The position numbers and the translations under genes were made by a program. The notes beneath the pieces are model-generated. The model was not told the origin of the DNA and made no database searches. It was given only the letters and a program-made list of their open reading frames with translations. Below, piece after piece: positions 17,777 to 26,740 of a DNA stretch of 64,000 nucleotides. Source of the stretch: Agromyces bracchium (GTDB taxonomy: Bacteria; Actinomycetota; Actinomycetes; Actinomycetales; Microbacteriaceae); the NCBI RefSeq assembly GCF_009709675.1, contig NZ_WMLB01000001.1, positions 1 through 64,000 on the forward strand. The letters run 5' to 3'. Positions within the stretch are counted from its first letter, which is position 1, and every line of letters starts with the position of its first letter.

Positions 17777-19404
17777 TCGTCGGCGCCCCTCGCGTCGTGC
17801 AGGGTGAGCGCCGCGACGACGCCCGCGCCCACCATGAGCAGCACGCCGATGAACGAGGTCACGACGACGCCGCCGTCGAACGCGTGCGCGGCCGACGCGA
17901 GCAGTTCGGCGGATGCCGCGGCAGGCAGCGACTCGGCGACCGTGACGGCGCCCGCGAGCGTCTCGCGCGCGGCATCCGCCTGCGACGCCGTCAGGCCGAC
18001 CGGCAGCTCGAGCGACGCGCGATACCAGGCCGCGAGGATGCTGCCGAGGAGCGCCGTGCCGAGCACCGCGCCGAGCTCGTACGCCGTCTCGGAGACCGCA
18101 GAGGCCGCCCCCGCCTTGGCGGGCGGCGCCGCCGAGAGGATCAGCTCGTTCGACACGGTCTCGGCCATGCCGATGCCGAGGCCGAGCAGCGCGAAGGCGA
18201 TCACGACGCCCGCGATGCCCTGCTCCCCCGCCGTCAGCGCGACGACGAGGTAGCCGGCGGCCGAGACGGCGAGCGCCGACGGCACGAGCACGCGCGGGCG
18301 GATGCGTCGGGCGAGCGGCACCACGGAGAGGCCCGCGGCAATCATCACCACGAGGCCCGGTGCGAGCGCGAGGCCGGCCTGGACGGGCGAGAGCCCCGCG
18401 ACGAGCTGCAGGTGCTGCGAGACGAAGTAGAGGAACCCGACGAGCGCGATCACGCTGAGCAGGTTCACCACCACGCCGCCGCCGAACGCACCGACGCGGA
18501 ACAGCCGCATGTCGAGCATGGGCGTGCGTGCGCGCAGCTGGCGACGAACGAACCACGCGCCGAGCGCGAGGCCCCCGAGCACCGAACCGATCGCGATGGC
18601 GTCGACGCCCTCGGTCGCGAGGTGCTTGATGCCGTAGACCGTGGCGCCCATCGCGCCGAACGAGAGCAGGACGCTGGGCACGTCGATCGGTCCGGGCGCC
18701 GGGTCGCGGCTCTCTGGGATCAGGATCGGCAGCAGCACGACGAGCGGCACGAGCACCGGCACGGCGAGGAGGAACACCGAGCCCCAGGCGAAGTGCTCGA
18801 GGAGCAGCCCGCCGACGATCGGGCCGAGCGCGGCGCCGGCCGCGAAGCCCGACGCCCAGATCGCGATCGCGAGCCGCCGCTCTTCGCGCTCGGTGAAGAC
18901 CGAGCGGAGCAGCGACAGCGTCGAGGGCATGAGCATCGCGCCGAAGAAGCCGAGTGCGGCACGTGCCGCGATGAGCGCCTCGGAGGTCGGCGCGAACGCG
19001 GCGCCGATCGACACGACGGCGAAGCCGATCGAGCCGATGAGCAACATGCGGCGACGGCCGAAGCGGTCGCCCGCGCTGCCCATCGCGACGAGCAGCGCGG
19101 CGAGCACGAGCGGGTACGCGTCGATGATCCAGAGCTGCTGCGCGGCCGTCGGCCCGAGGTCGCGCGCGATCTCGGGCAGCGCGAAGCTCAGCACGGTGTT
19201 GTCGACCGCGACGAGCAGGACCGGCAGCATGAGCACGGCGAGCGCGACCCAGCGGCGCGTCGCGGCGCGACGACCGGCCGGGGTCGAGGTGCGGCCGGGG
19301 TCGGGGCGCAGGGCGGATGCCGCGGCATCCGTCGTCGCGTGGCCCTCGGTGGTGCCGCTGCGGCGGGTCGTGTCGATCGTGCTGGTGTTCGTGTCGTTCG
19401 TCAT
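17752..19404 (-). CDS. MFS drug exporter, DHA2 (14-TM) family
   Basis: 550 residues. A hydrophilic N-terminus of about 45 residues is followed by 14 predicted helices. Motif A occurs as GDRFGRRRMLLIG after helix 2, with the QLWIIDAYPLVLAALLV segment of helix 1-2 and DHA2-type motif C in the GPIVGGLLLEHFAWGSVF region, all typical of EmrB/QacA-type proton antiporters that expel cationic or hydrophobic drugs. The expressed range cannot be deduced. It is divergent from a TetR gene, with an imperfect palindrome between them, so drug-inducible expression through that regulator is likely. The 3' end overlaps a terminator hairpin. Confidence 0.92.
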   Translation of the reverse strand: MTNDTNTSTIDTTRRSGTTEGHATTDAAASALRPDPGRTSTPAGRRAATRRWVALAVLMLPVLLVAVDNTVLSFALPEIARDLGPTAAQQLWIIDAYPLVLAALLVAMGSAGDRFGRRRMLLIGSIGFAVVSIGAAFAPTSEALIAARAALGFFGAMLMPSTLSLLRSVFTEREERRLAIAIWASGFAAGAALGPIVGGLLLEHFAWGSVFLLAVPVLVPLVVLLPILIPESRDPAPGPIDVPSVLLSFGAMGATVYGIKHLATEGVDAIAIGSVLGGLALGAWFVRRQLRARTPMLDMRLFRVGAFGGGVVVNLLSVIALVGFLYFVSQHLQLVAGLSPVQAGLALAPGLVVMIAAGLSVVPLARRIRPRVLVPSALAVSAAGYLVVALTAGEQGIAGVVIAFALLGLGIGMAETVSNELILSAAPPAKAGAASAVSETAYELGAVLGTALLGSILAAWYRASLELPVGLTASQADAARETLAGAVTVAESLPAAASAELLASAAHAFDGGVVVTSFIGVLLMVGAGVVAALTLHDARGADDARGAASE

Positions 19405-19417
19405 GTCGGAGTCCTAT

Positions 19418-19443
19418 TACTGTACCGGCTGGACGGTAGAGTA
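19418..19443. promoter_or_regulatory. Probable TetR operator in divergent promoter region
   Basis: Arms 19418-19427 (TACTGTACCG) and 19434-19443 (CGGTAGAGTA) form an inverted repeat with one mismatch and a 6-bp spacer. It is centred in the 79-bp spacer between the exporter ATG (19404) and the TetR ATG (19484). It is more AT-rich than its surroundings, as expected where two promoters meet. Confidence 0.75.
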
Positions 19444-19483
19444 TCAGATGCCGCCGACCGTTCCCCTCGCTACCATCGGAGCC

Positions 19484-20047
19484 ATGAGCCGACCCCCCGC
19501 CGCCCGCGATGCCGTGCTCGACGCCTTCGAGCGACTGCTCATCGACGGCGGCGTGCGCGCGGCCACGCTCGACGCGACGGCCCGCGCCGCCGGCGTCTCG
19601 AAGGGCGGGCTGCTCTACCACTTCGCGAGCCGCGACGCGCTCGTCGACGGCGTGCTCGAGCGCTTCTCACGACTCGTCGACGACGACATCGCCGTGCTCG
19701 AGCGCGCGCCCGAGGGCGCGATCGCGTACTACGTCCGGAGCTCGGTCTCGCAGGACTCCCCGCTCGAACGAGCAGGCGTCGCCGCCGCCCGGCTCGCGCA
19801 GGCCGGCAGTGCACCCGCCGTGGTGATGATCCGCGACGTGCGCGACCGGTGGCTGCGCGCCATCCGCCGCCACGTACCCGACCCGACCATCGCGCTCGCG
19901 GTCACGCTCATCGGCGACGGGCTGTACTACGACTCGGCCCTCCACGGCGTCGACCCCGAGATCGGCGTCGACGCGCCGCACGGCGCCGACATGGACGCGC
20001 TCGTGTCGCTCTTGGAGCGACTCGCGCACGGGGCGTCGGCCGAGTAG
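19484..20047 (+). CDS. TetR-family regulator
   Basis: 187 residues. Helix-turn-helix at about 25-48 (GVRAATLDATARAAGVSKGGLLYHFASRDAL), a classic TetR DNA-binding domain, then an all-helical ligand-binding domain resembling the TetR_C_37/YcdC-like group. The ATG at 19484 gives a normal TetR N-terminus; the longer open frame upstream is an exporter shadow. It is divergent from the DHA2 exporter and very probably its repressor through the palindrome at 19418-19443. Confidence 0.92.
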   Translation: MSRPPAARDAVLDAFERLLIDGGVRAATLDATARAAGVSKGGLLYHFASRDALVDGVLERFSRLVDDDIAVLERAPEGAIAYYVRSSVSQDSPLERAGVAAARLAQAGSAPAVVMIRDVRDRWLRAIRRHVPDPTIALAVTLIGDGLYYDSALHGVDPEIGVDAPHGADMDALVSLLERLAHGASAE

Positions 20048-20069
20048 CGCCGCCCCGCGGCAACCGCGC

Positions 20070-20116
20070 CGGTGGTCGAGCAGCACGCAGCGCAGCCGCG
20101 CGCGTATCGAGACCCT
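20070..20116 (-). repeat. Intergenic palindromic repeat, copy 1
   Basis: GGTGGTCGAGCAGC...CGCGTATCGAGACC matches the reverse complement of the unit at 39534-39577 at both ends, with a variable GC-rich centre. The ends are partial inverted repeats (GGTCGAG / CGAGACC). It looks like a short REP-like family scattered in intergenic DNA of this genome. Confidence 0.65.
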
Positions 20117-20150
20117 GACGTCGACGTCGCAACGCGCGACGATCCGACCA

Positions 20151-20190
20151 CTCCCGCCAAACGGCGCTCGAGGCCGCCGTTTCACGGGAG
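20151..20190. terminator. Hairpin downstream of tetR
   Basis: CTCCCG and CGGGAG form the outer stem and AAACGGC and GCCGTTT the inner stem, around GCTCGAGGCC. It is the first of two strong hairpins in the 221-bp convergent spacer between tetR and serA. Confidence 0.6.
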
Positions 20191-20213
20191 TCGCAGCGAA
20201 TCGAACCGAGACA

Positions 20214-20255
20214 CCGCGGGGCGGCGGGTCGCACGTGCGACCCGCCGCCCCGCGG
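20214..20255. terminator. Perfect 42-nt palindrome, bidirectional terminator
   Basis: Every base of 20214-20234 pairs with 20235-20255, with ACGT at the centre. It lies 14 bp from the serA stop and between convergent genes. The symmetry and position fit a terminator for both serA and tetR. Confidence 0.8.
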
Positions 20256-20268
20256 CATCCGTCTCGGA

Positions 20269-21861
20269 CTAGGACTCGGTGATGTCGACCTCGACGAGCA
20301 CGTCGGCGGCGATCGCCTCGCCCACGCGCTCGAGCACCTCGGACGGCACCGGCGAGTCGACGGTCAGCACCGACAGCGCCTGGCCGCCGGCCTCGCGGCG
20401 CGCGATCTGCATGCCGGCGATGTTGATGCCGGCCTCGCCGAACTCGCTGCCGTAGACCGCGACGATGCCGGGGCGGTCCGTGTAGAGCATGACGATGTGG
20501 TGGTCGGCGATCGGCACCTCGACGTCGTAGCCGTTGATGCCGACGAGCTTCTCGATCTGCTTGGTGCCCGTGAGCGTGCCCGAGACCGACACCTGCGTGC
20601 CGTCGGCGAGCGCGCCGCGCAGCGTGATGACGTTGCGGTACTCGGGGCTCTCGGCGTCGGCGATGAGCCGCACGGCGACGCCGCGCTGCTCGGCGAGGAG
20701 CGGAGCGTTGACGTACGACACCGACTCGCTGACGACGTTCGTGAACACGCCCTTGAGCGCCGCGAGCTTGAGCACGCTCACGTCGTAGTCGACGAGTTCG
20801 CCGTGCACCTCGACGTCGAGGCTCTCGAGCGGGCCCTGCGCGAGGCCCGCGAAGAGCTGGCCGAGCTTCTCGACGAGGGGGATGCCGGGGCGCACGTACG
20901 GGTCGATGATGCCGCCCGCGACGTTCACCGCATCGGGCACGAGCTCGCCGGCGAGCGCAAGGCGCACCGACTTCGCGACCGAGATGCCGGCCTTCTCCTG
21001 GGCCTCGTCGGTCGAGGCACCGAGGTGCGGCGTCACGACGACGTTCGGGAGGGCGAGGAGCGGCGACTCCTTCGGCGGCTCCTGCACGAAGACGTCGAGG
21101 CCGGCGCCCGCGATCGTCTTCGCGACGAGTGCGTCGTGCAGGGCCTCCTCGTCGATGAGGCCGCCGCGCGCGACGTTCACGACGAACGCCGTGGGCTTCA
21201 TCTTCGCGAGCTGCTCCGTGCCGATCATGCCCGTGGTCTCCGGCGTCTTCGGCATGTGGATCGTGATGAAGTCGCTCTGCTCGAGGAGCTCGTCGAGCGC
21301 CACCGTCTGCACGCCGAGCTGCTGCGCGCGCGCGGCCGTGATGTAGGGGTCGTAGGCGATGACCTCGACGCCGAACGCCTGCAGGCGCGCGGCGATCAGG
21401 GCGCCGATTCGGCCGAGTCCGATGATGCCGACCGTCTTCTCGTAGAGCTCGGTGCCGGTGTAAGCGGAGCGCTTCCACTCCCCCTGCGCGAGCGCCGAGT
21501 GCGCGGCCGGGATGTGCCGGGCGAGGCTCAGGATGTGGCCGACCGTGAGCTCGGCGGCCGAGATGATGTTCGAGGTCGGGGCGTTGACGACCATCACGCC
21601 GGCCGTCGTCGCCGACTTGATGTCGACGTTGTCGAGGCCGACGCCCGCACGCGCGATGACCTGCAGCTTCGGCGCCGCGGCGATCGCCTCGGCGTCGACC
21701 TTGGTCGCCGAGCGGACGAGGATCGCGTTCGCGTCGGCGAGCGCCGCGAGCAGCGCCGGGCGATCGGTGCCGTCGACGTTGCGGACCTCGAAGTCGGGCC
21801 CGAGGGCATCGACGGTGGCGGGCGAGAGTTCTTCGGCGATCAGCACGACCGGCTTGGTCAC
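20269..21861 (-). CDS. serA: D-3-phosphoglycerate dehydrogenase
   Basis: 530 residues; the first step of serine synthesis from 3-phosphoglycerate with NAD+. The NAD-binding site is VGIIGLGRIGALIAARL, with catalytic Arg in VNVARGGLIDEEAL, Glu in the following helix, and His in VVTPHLGAST. The protein is the long actinobacterial type with an allosteric-substrate-binding domain (about 315-450) and a C-terminal ACT domain (about 455-530, IADHHIVMLYTDRPGIVAVYGSEF) for serine feedback. The start is GTG. It lies upstream of leuB on the same strand, and the ilvDBNC genes are on its other side beyond the signalling block. Confidence 0.97.
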   Translation of the reverse strand: MTKPVVLIAEELSPATVDALGPDFEVRNVDGTDRPALLAALADANAILVRSATKVDAEAIAAAPKLQVIARAGVGLDNVDIKSATTAGVMVVNAPTSNIISAAELTVGHILSLARHIPAAHSALAQGEWKRSAYTGTELYEKTVGIIGLGRIGALIAARLQAFGVEVIAYDPYITAARAQQLGVQTVALDELLEQSDFITIHMPKTPETTGMIGTEQLAKMKPTAFVVNVARGGLIDEEALHDALVAKTIAGAGLDVFVQEPPKESPLLALPNVVVTPHLGASTDEAQEKAGISVAKSVRLALAGELVPDAVNVAGGIIDPYVRPGIPLVEKLGQLFAGLAQGPLESLDVEVHGELVDYDVSVLKLAALKGVFTNVVSESVSYVNAPLLAEQRGVAVRLIADAESPEYRNVITLRGALADGTQVSVSGTLTGTKQIEKLVGINGYDVEVPIADHHIVMLYTDRPGIVAVYGSEFGEAGINIAGMQIARREAGGQALSVLTVDSPVPSEVLERVGEAIAADVLVEVDITES

Positions 21862-22054
21862 GGACGGATCCTCACTGCGATTGGGGATGCGGTGCGCGCA
21901 CCGCGGAAGGTCGCGCCGGCGTCGTCGGGGCGCGGATGACGCGGCCAGCCTACTTCAGGCGTATCGCGCCGCCCGAATCGTGTGACGCGCGCAGACGAGC
22001 GGGTGCGGCGATCGAGGGTGCTCAGGCGAGCAGCGAGCGGCGCCGCCCGGACTT

Positions 22055-22094
22055 CGGTATGGCGAACTTCGCGAGGCGGTATGAATCCGGTATG
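22055..22094 (+). promoter_or_regulatory. CGGTATG direct-repeat array 1
   Basis: Three exact CGGTATG heptamers start at 22055, 22077 and 22088, so spacings are 22 and 11 bp, whole turns of the helix on one face. This is how SARP/BTAD winged-helix activators are known to bind. The third heptamer starts 25 bp before the TTGACG at 22113. The rest of the 286-bp space between serA and the regulator holds no gene that I can support. Confidence 0.8.
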
Positions 22095-22112
22095 AGGGAT
22101 CCTCATGACTCG

Positions 22113-22141
22113 TTGACGTCGCGATCGGCCGAGTCGAGAAT
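22113..22141 (+). promoter_or_regulatory. Leaderless promoter of BTAD-STAND gene 1
   Basis: TTGACG (22113-22118), 17-bp spacer, GAGAAT (22136-22141). The expected transcription start is about the first base of the GTG at 22148, so the mRNA would have no leader; indeed no ribosome-binding site is visible. Confidence 0.65.
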
Positions 22142-22147
22142 GCGGAT

Positions 22148-25100
22148 GTGGAGATCCGAGTGCTCGGTGACGTCACGATCGACGGCGGCCGGCTCAGGCC
22201 GAAGGAACGCTCGTTGCTCGCGGCCCTCGTGCTCCGATCGGGAAGCGGGGTCGCGGCATCCGAACTGGCGGACGCGGTATGGGGGGACGACCTGCCGGCG
22301 ACGTGGCGGAAGCAGCTGCAGGCCCTCGTCGTGCACGTCCGTCGCGCGCTCGGCTCCGCCTCCGTGGAGACCACGGGCACGGGATACCGGCTCCGCGTGG
22401 CATCGGAGTCGATGGACGCCGCGCGGTTCGAACGATTGCTCGACGACGCGTCCGTGCACCGTGCGAACGGCGACCCGTCCCGCGCCGTCGACGTCATCGA
22501 GCGTGCGCTCTCCCTGTGGGGCGGAACTCCCTACTCGGACCTCGGCGACTGGCCGCCGGCGCTCGTCGAGGCCGAGCGGCTCGAGGAGGTCAGAGCCGCG
22601 GCCGAGGAGGACCTCCTCGTCGCGCGGCTCGAGTGCGGCGAGCACCGGTACGTGGTGCCTGCCGCTGAGCGCCTCGTGCGCGGCGATCCGCTCCGGGAGC
22701 GGCGATGGGCGATCCTCGCCACGGCACTGTACCGCAGCGGACGCCAGGCGGACGCGCTCGCCGCCCTTCGCAACGCCCGCGAGCGCCTCACCGACGAACT
22801 CGGCATCTCTCCCGGCGCAGAGCTGGTGGCCTTGGAGTCCGCGATCCTCAATCAGGACCCGTCGCTCGAGGCGCCCACGGCACCGCCGCACGGCGACGCC
22901 GACTGCCCGTACCGGGGACTGCAGCCGTTCGGCATCGACGATGCCGAGACGTTCTTCGGGCGGGATGCCGACATCCGGGCCGCGCTGAACCGACTCTCGA
23001 CGTCCCCGTTCCTCGCGATCTCGGGCGCCTCCGGCAGCGGCAAATCCTCGCTCGTGCTCGCGGGCATCGTCCCGGCGCTTCGCGCGCGCGGAGATCACGT
23101 CGTCGTCATCGGCACGGGTACGACGCCCCTCCCCCGCCTTCGCGAGGCGTTCGCGGGTCAGGGCGACGGCGTCGTGATCGTGGACCAGTTCGAGGAGCTC
23201 CTCCATGCCGGGCTCCCTGATGAGCACGTCGAGGAAGCCTGCTCGATGATCGCCGGCGCCGTCGCGGCGAACCGGCGCGTCGTCCTCGCCGTTCGCGCCG
23301 ACTTCCTCAGCGCCTGCGCCGCCGAGCCGGGGATCGGGCCGCTCTTCGCGGAAGGCGTGCACCTCGTCGGGCCGCTCAGTCCCGGTGGACTGCGCAGCGC
23401 CGTCGAGGGACCGGCGGCGCTCGCGGGGCTCCGCCTCGAGCCCGGTCTCGTCGAGCTGATCCTCCGGGATACCGCGGGCGCGCCCGGCGTGCTCCCTCAC
23501 GTGTCCCACGCCCTCGTCGAGACCTGGGCGCGGCGCGAGGGCTCGACGCTCACTGTTGCGGGGTACGAGGACTCGGGCGGCATCTCGGGCGCGATCGCCC
23601 AGTCTGCCGACCGCCTCTACCTGTCCCTCGACCCCGAAGCTCGCTCTACGTGCCGGACCACGTTCCTCCGTCTCGTGGAGATCGGGGCCGACGGAGCTCC
23701 GATGCGCCGCCGGATCCCGATCCGGCCCATGCGACAGGATGCCGCTCACGAGCGCGTGCTCGCCACCCTCGCCAGCGCCCGGCTCGTGAGCGCCGAGGAG
23801 GACTCCCTCGTCGTCGCCCACGAATCGCTCGCCACCGCGTGGCCGCGGCTCCGGAGCTGGCTCGAGGACGACGCCGAGGGCCTCCGCACGATGCGAGCGC
23901 TCGCGAGCGCGGCCGACACGTGGGACGCCGACGGGCGTCCCGAGGAGGATCTCTACCGCGGGGCGCGACTCGCCGGCGCACTTGCGTGGCGCGAGGCGAC
24001 CGCACCGGAACTCACCCCCGCCGAATCGGCGTTCCTCGAGGCATCCGACGCCCGGCAGCAGGCCGCCGAGGCCGATCTCGAGCGGCGCGCGGCGAACGAT
24101 CGGCGCCAGAACCGCCGGCTGCGGGTGGCGCTCGGCGCCTCGGTCGCCCTGTTCGCCGTCGCCGCAATCGCGGGAGGACTCGTCGCGGCTGGATCGATCG
24201 AGACCGAGCGTCAGCGCGAGACCGCCCGGATCGAGGCGCTCACGAGCACCGCGCTGTCGCTGCGCGCGACCCAGCCGGATGTCGCGAGCCTGCTCGCCGC
24301 GGAGGCCCACCGTCGCTGGCCCGACGACCCGCGTTCCCGCTCCGCGCTGCTCGGAACCATGACGGGTTCGCTCGGCAAGCTCGCCACGACCCCCGTGGAC
24401 GGTGCGGGGGAGATCGCGGGCGTCCTCGTCCCCGGCACGCGCACGGCCGTCCTGGCCACCGACGTGCCCGATCTCCGTGTCATCGACGTCGACTCGGGTG
24501 AACTGGTCCGCACGATCGACATCCCTCGCGCGAGCGCGTTCCTTGACAGTCGGCTCGGTCCGGCGCTGAGCTGGGACGGGACCCGCGTCGCCACCGTCGA
24601 GCAGACCCTCACCGACTACCTCGACCGCTCGGGCGGCCGACTGAGCGTCGCCGACGTCGCATCCGGTGCAGCGGTGCTCGAGCCCATGGACCTCGACTTC
24701 CTGGTGAGCACGCTCGCCGTCAGCCCCGACGGCAGCGCGGTCGCCGCGATCGACGAGGTGGGGACGCTCCGCCTCGTCGACGTCGCGAACGGCGATATCC
24801 GCATCGTCTCCGGCATCCCGACGCACGAGCCCGAGATGGACACCGACCGCGCCGGCGTCGTGCGATTCGCCCCGGACGGCCGCCTGCTCTACGGTGCCCT
24901 GGACGGCCGGTTGCGCGTGGTCGACCCCTCGTCGGCCCGCGTCCGGGACGAGATCATGATGCCCGCCGACGCGGTCAACGTCTCGATGGCGATCGTGTCC
25001 GGCGCGCAGGTCGTGACCACCGGCGACCGCCGGATCGCGCTCGTGGACCTCGTCTCCGGCCAGGTGGTGTGGTCTCAGGAGTTCGCGGAGTCCGGGGAGC

Positions 25101-26365
25101 TGTGCCGCTGGGTCACCGCGTCGGCCGAGCTCCGCACCGTCTACTGCGGCGGGCTCGAGGCCACCATCGAGGAGCGCAGCCTGCGCACCGGCGCGCCGAC
25201 CGGCATCGTGCTGGAACCGCGGCTCGGGTACGTCGGGCCGATCGCCGTGACCTCGGAAGGTCGAGAGCTGATCGCACTCGGCCGTGGAGCCCCGACGATC
25301 ACCCGCTGGATGCTCGACGGCTCGGGTCTCGCGTCCCGTCTCCTCCTCCCCGGATGGTCGGTCATCGGGTCGTACTCGCGCATCGAGCCGCATGTCATCG
25401 TCGCGCGCCGGCCGGCTGCCGGGAGCACGGAGGGCGGATACACCGAGTACGCGGTGCTCGACACCGCCTCCGGCGAGATCGTGAGCCGGCTCCCGATCCC
25501 GTCCTACCGGGTGTCGTGGGCGGGCGCCGACATGCTCTACGGCGAATTCGGCGGCGAGGGCGCCGACCACGACGGGTTCTACGACGTGCGGACGGGCACT
25601 CTCGTCCCGGGCTCGGCGCTCCCGGACGACCTCGTCAGAACCTTCCCCGACGCCACGGGCGATCGGATGTTCGCGGTGCGGGAGGGCGGCGAGGTCTGGA
25701 CCATGGACGCCGCAACCGGCGAGCGCGTCGAGCCGACGTTCCATGTCGACGGCTTCCCGATCTCGCTGTCCACCACGGCAGACGGCGGCGAGGTGCTCGC
25801 GACCGTCTGGCAGGAGGGGGAGGACGGCGAAGCGGACCAATATCTGAGCCGCGTGTTCGACGGGACCGACGGGGAGCCGCTGCGCACGGGGCTCCACCGA
25901 GCCGCCGCGACCGTCTTCACGTCGCCCGGCGAGATCCTCACCGTGTGGGACGACAACCGACTCGTCCGTCACGACAGCACGACGTTCGAGCCGATCGAAG
26001 TGCTGCCGGCCGTTCCGGGGCGCCTCGAAGCGGTGAGCATCGACGCCGACGGACGGCTGCTCAGTGCATACTCGCCCGACGGCACGGTGTCGATCTACGA
26101 CCTCGAGGCGGGCCTGCGGCTCGGCGACCCGATCCCCGTGACGACGCCGTCGGCGGCGTCGGGCATGTTCCGGGCCGATGGCGAGGAGATCGCGGTCAAC
26201 GTGGCCGGCGGGGTCGCCGTCTGGGACCTGCGGCCCGAGACCCACGCGGATGCCGCGTGCAGGATGGCCGGTCGCGACCTGACCCGCGAGGAGTGGAACT
26301 CCTACCTCGGCGAGCTCGGGGCGTATCGGACGACGTGCGGTCTCGGCGATCCGTCCGCCGGGTGA
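22148..26365 (+). CDS. Transmembrane BTAD-nSTAND1-propeller regulator, paralogue 1
   Basis: 1405 residues. A winged-helix DNA-binding domain (about 1-85, MEIRVLGDVTIDGG) and a BTAD helical domain (about 90-235) match the SARP/AfsR N-terminus. The nSTAND1 NTPase follows: signature CPYRGLQPFGIDDAETFFGRD at 253, Walker A GASGSGKS (293-300), Walker B VVIVDQFEEL (342-351). One hydrophobic helix (about 659-682) ends the NTPase, after which about 700 residues form WD40-like beta-propeller blades (repeats such as LAVSPDGSAVAAI). The propeller carries paired cysteines (CRWVTASAELRTVYC, and CRMAGRDLT...TTC at the end) that fit disulfides outside the cytoplasm. I infer an ATP-dependent transcription factor anchored in the membrane with an external sensor. 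Opposite strand to serA; unlike its two paralogues it has no small exported partner next to it. Confidence 0.9.
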   Translation: MEIRVLGDVTIDGGRLRPKERSLLAALVLRSGSGVAASELADAVWGDDLPATWRKQLQALVVHVRRALGSASVETTGTGYRLRVASESMDAARFERLLDDASVHRANGDPSRAVDVIERALSLWGGTPYSDLGDWPPALVEAERLEEVRAAAEEDLLVARLECGEHRYVVPAAERLVRGDPLRERRWAILATALYRSGRQADALAALRNARERLTDELGISPGAELVALESAILNQDPSLEAPTAPPHGDADCPYRGLQPFGIDDAETFFGRDADIRAALNRLSTSPFLAISGASGSGKSSLVLAGIVPALRARGDHVVVIGTGTTPLPRLREAFAGQGDGVVIVDQFEELLHAGLPDEHVEEACSMIAGAVAANRRVVLAVRADFLSACAAEPGIGPLFAEGVHLVGPLSPGGLRSAVEGPAALAGLRLEPGLVELILRDTAGAPGVLPHVSHALVETWARREGSTLTVAGYEDSGGISGAIAQSADRLYLSLDPEARSTCRTTFLRLVEIGADGAPMRRRIPIRPMRQDAAHERVLATLASARLVSAEEDSLVVAHESLATAWPRLRSWLEDDAEGLRTMRALASAADTWDADGRPEEDLYRGARLAGALAWREATAPELTPAESAFLEASDARQQAAEADLERRAANDRRQNRRLRVALGASVALFAVAAIAGGLVAAGSIETERQRETARIEALTSTALSLRATQPDVASLLAAEAHRRWPDDPRSRSALLGTMTGSLGKLATTPVDGAGEIAGVLVPGTRTAVLATDVPDLRVIDVDSGELVRTIDIPRASAFLDSRLGPALSWDGTRVATVEQTLTDYLDRSGGRLSVADVASGAAVLEPMDLDFLVSTLAVSPDGSAVAAIDEVGTLRLVDVANGDIRIVSGIPTHEPEMDTDRAGVVRFAPDGRLLYGALDGRLRVVDPSSARVRDEIMMPADAVNVSMAIVSGAQVVTTGDRRIALVDLVSGQVVWSQEFAESGELCRWVTASAELRTVYCGGLEATIEERSLRTGAPTGIVLEPRLGYVGPIAVTSEGRELIALGRGAPTITRWMLDGSGLASRLLLPGWSVIGSYSRIEPHVIVARRPAAGSTEGGYTEYAVLDTASGEIVSRLPIPSYRVSWAGADMLYGEFGGEGADHDGFYDVRTGTLVPGSALPDDLVRTFPDATGDRMFAVREGGEVWTMDAATGERVEPTFHVDGFPISLSTTADGGEVLATVWQEGEDGEADQYLSRVFDGTDGEPLRTGLHRAAATVFTSPGEILTVWDDNRLVRHDSTTFEPIEVLPAVPGRLEAVSIDADGRLLSAYSPDGTVSIYDLEAGLRLGDPIPVTTPSAASGMFRADGEEIAVNVAGGVAVWDLRPETHADAACRMAGRDLTREEWNSYLGELGAYRTTCGLGDPSAG

Positions 26366-26389
26366 TGACCCGTCGAGCGGCTGCGCCGC

Positions 26390-26740
26390 TCACGCGAGCA
26401 GCGCGCCGAGACCGAACATGAGCAGGATGTCGAGGTAGAGGGCGGCCGACACCGCGAGTCCGGTCAGGTACAGCGCCGCTTGCACGACCGCCGTGCGCCG
26501 CCGCCCGATCAGGAACGCGATCGCGAACAGGCCCACGGGCAGCAGGATGGCGGCGATGAGCACGACCCAGCCCAGCCCGGTGATCGTCGTCTCGAGGGCC
26601 GCGGCGATCCCGGCCATCCCGACGAGGTTGCCGACCCCCTCCCAGGCGTCGTACGCGAAGAACAGCCCGAAGGCGATCGCGAGGGTCAGCTCGAGCCAGA
26701 ACGGGGTGCGGCGGGCCGGCGCCTCGACCTCGGCACTCAT
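26390..26740 (-). CDS. Conserved membrane protein with three or four helices (116 aa)
   Basis: Begins MSAEVEAPARRTPFWLELTLAIAFGLFFAYDAWEGVGN and contains about three membrane helices (about 15-30, 45-70, 80-115). The ATG at 26740 overlaps the stop of the upstream gene as ATGA, so the two are translated together. I recall no characterised homologue; such gene pairs occur near serA/ilvC in Microbacteriaceae. It ends 25 bp from the stop of the regulator on the opposite strand. It may be a housekeeping envelope protein left beside serA when the regulator block was inserted, though this is inference. Confidence 0.75.
   Translation of the reverse strand: MSAEVEAPARRTPFWLELTLAIAFGLFFAYDAWEGVGNLVGMAGIAAALETTITGLGWVVLIAAILLPVGLFAIAFLIGRRRTAVVQAALYLTGLAVSAALYLDILLMFGLGALLA

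Noticed and set aside
22103..26245. A 1,380-residue open frame on the minus strand opposite regulator 1
   Set aside because: Shadow frame of a GC-rich gene: rich in Arg, Gly, Ala and His with no known domain, no ribosome-binding site, and the opposite frame holds clear domains.
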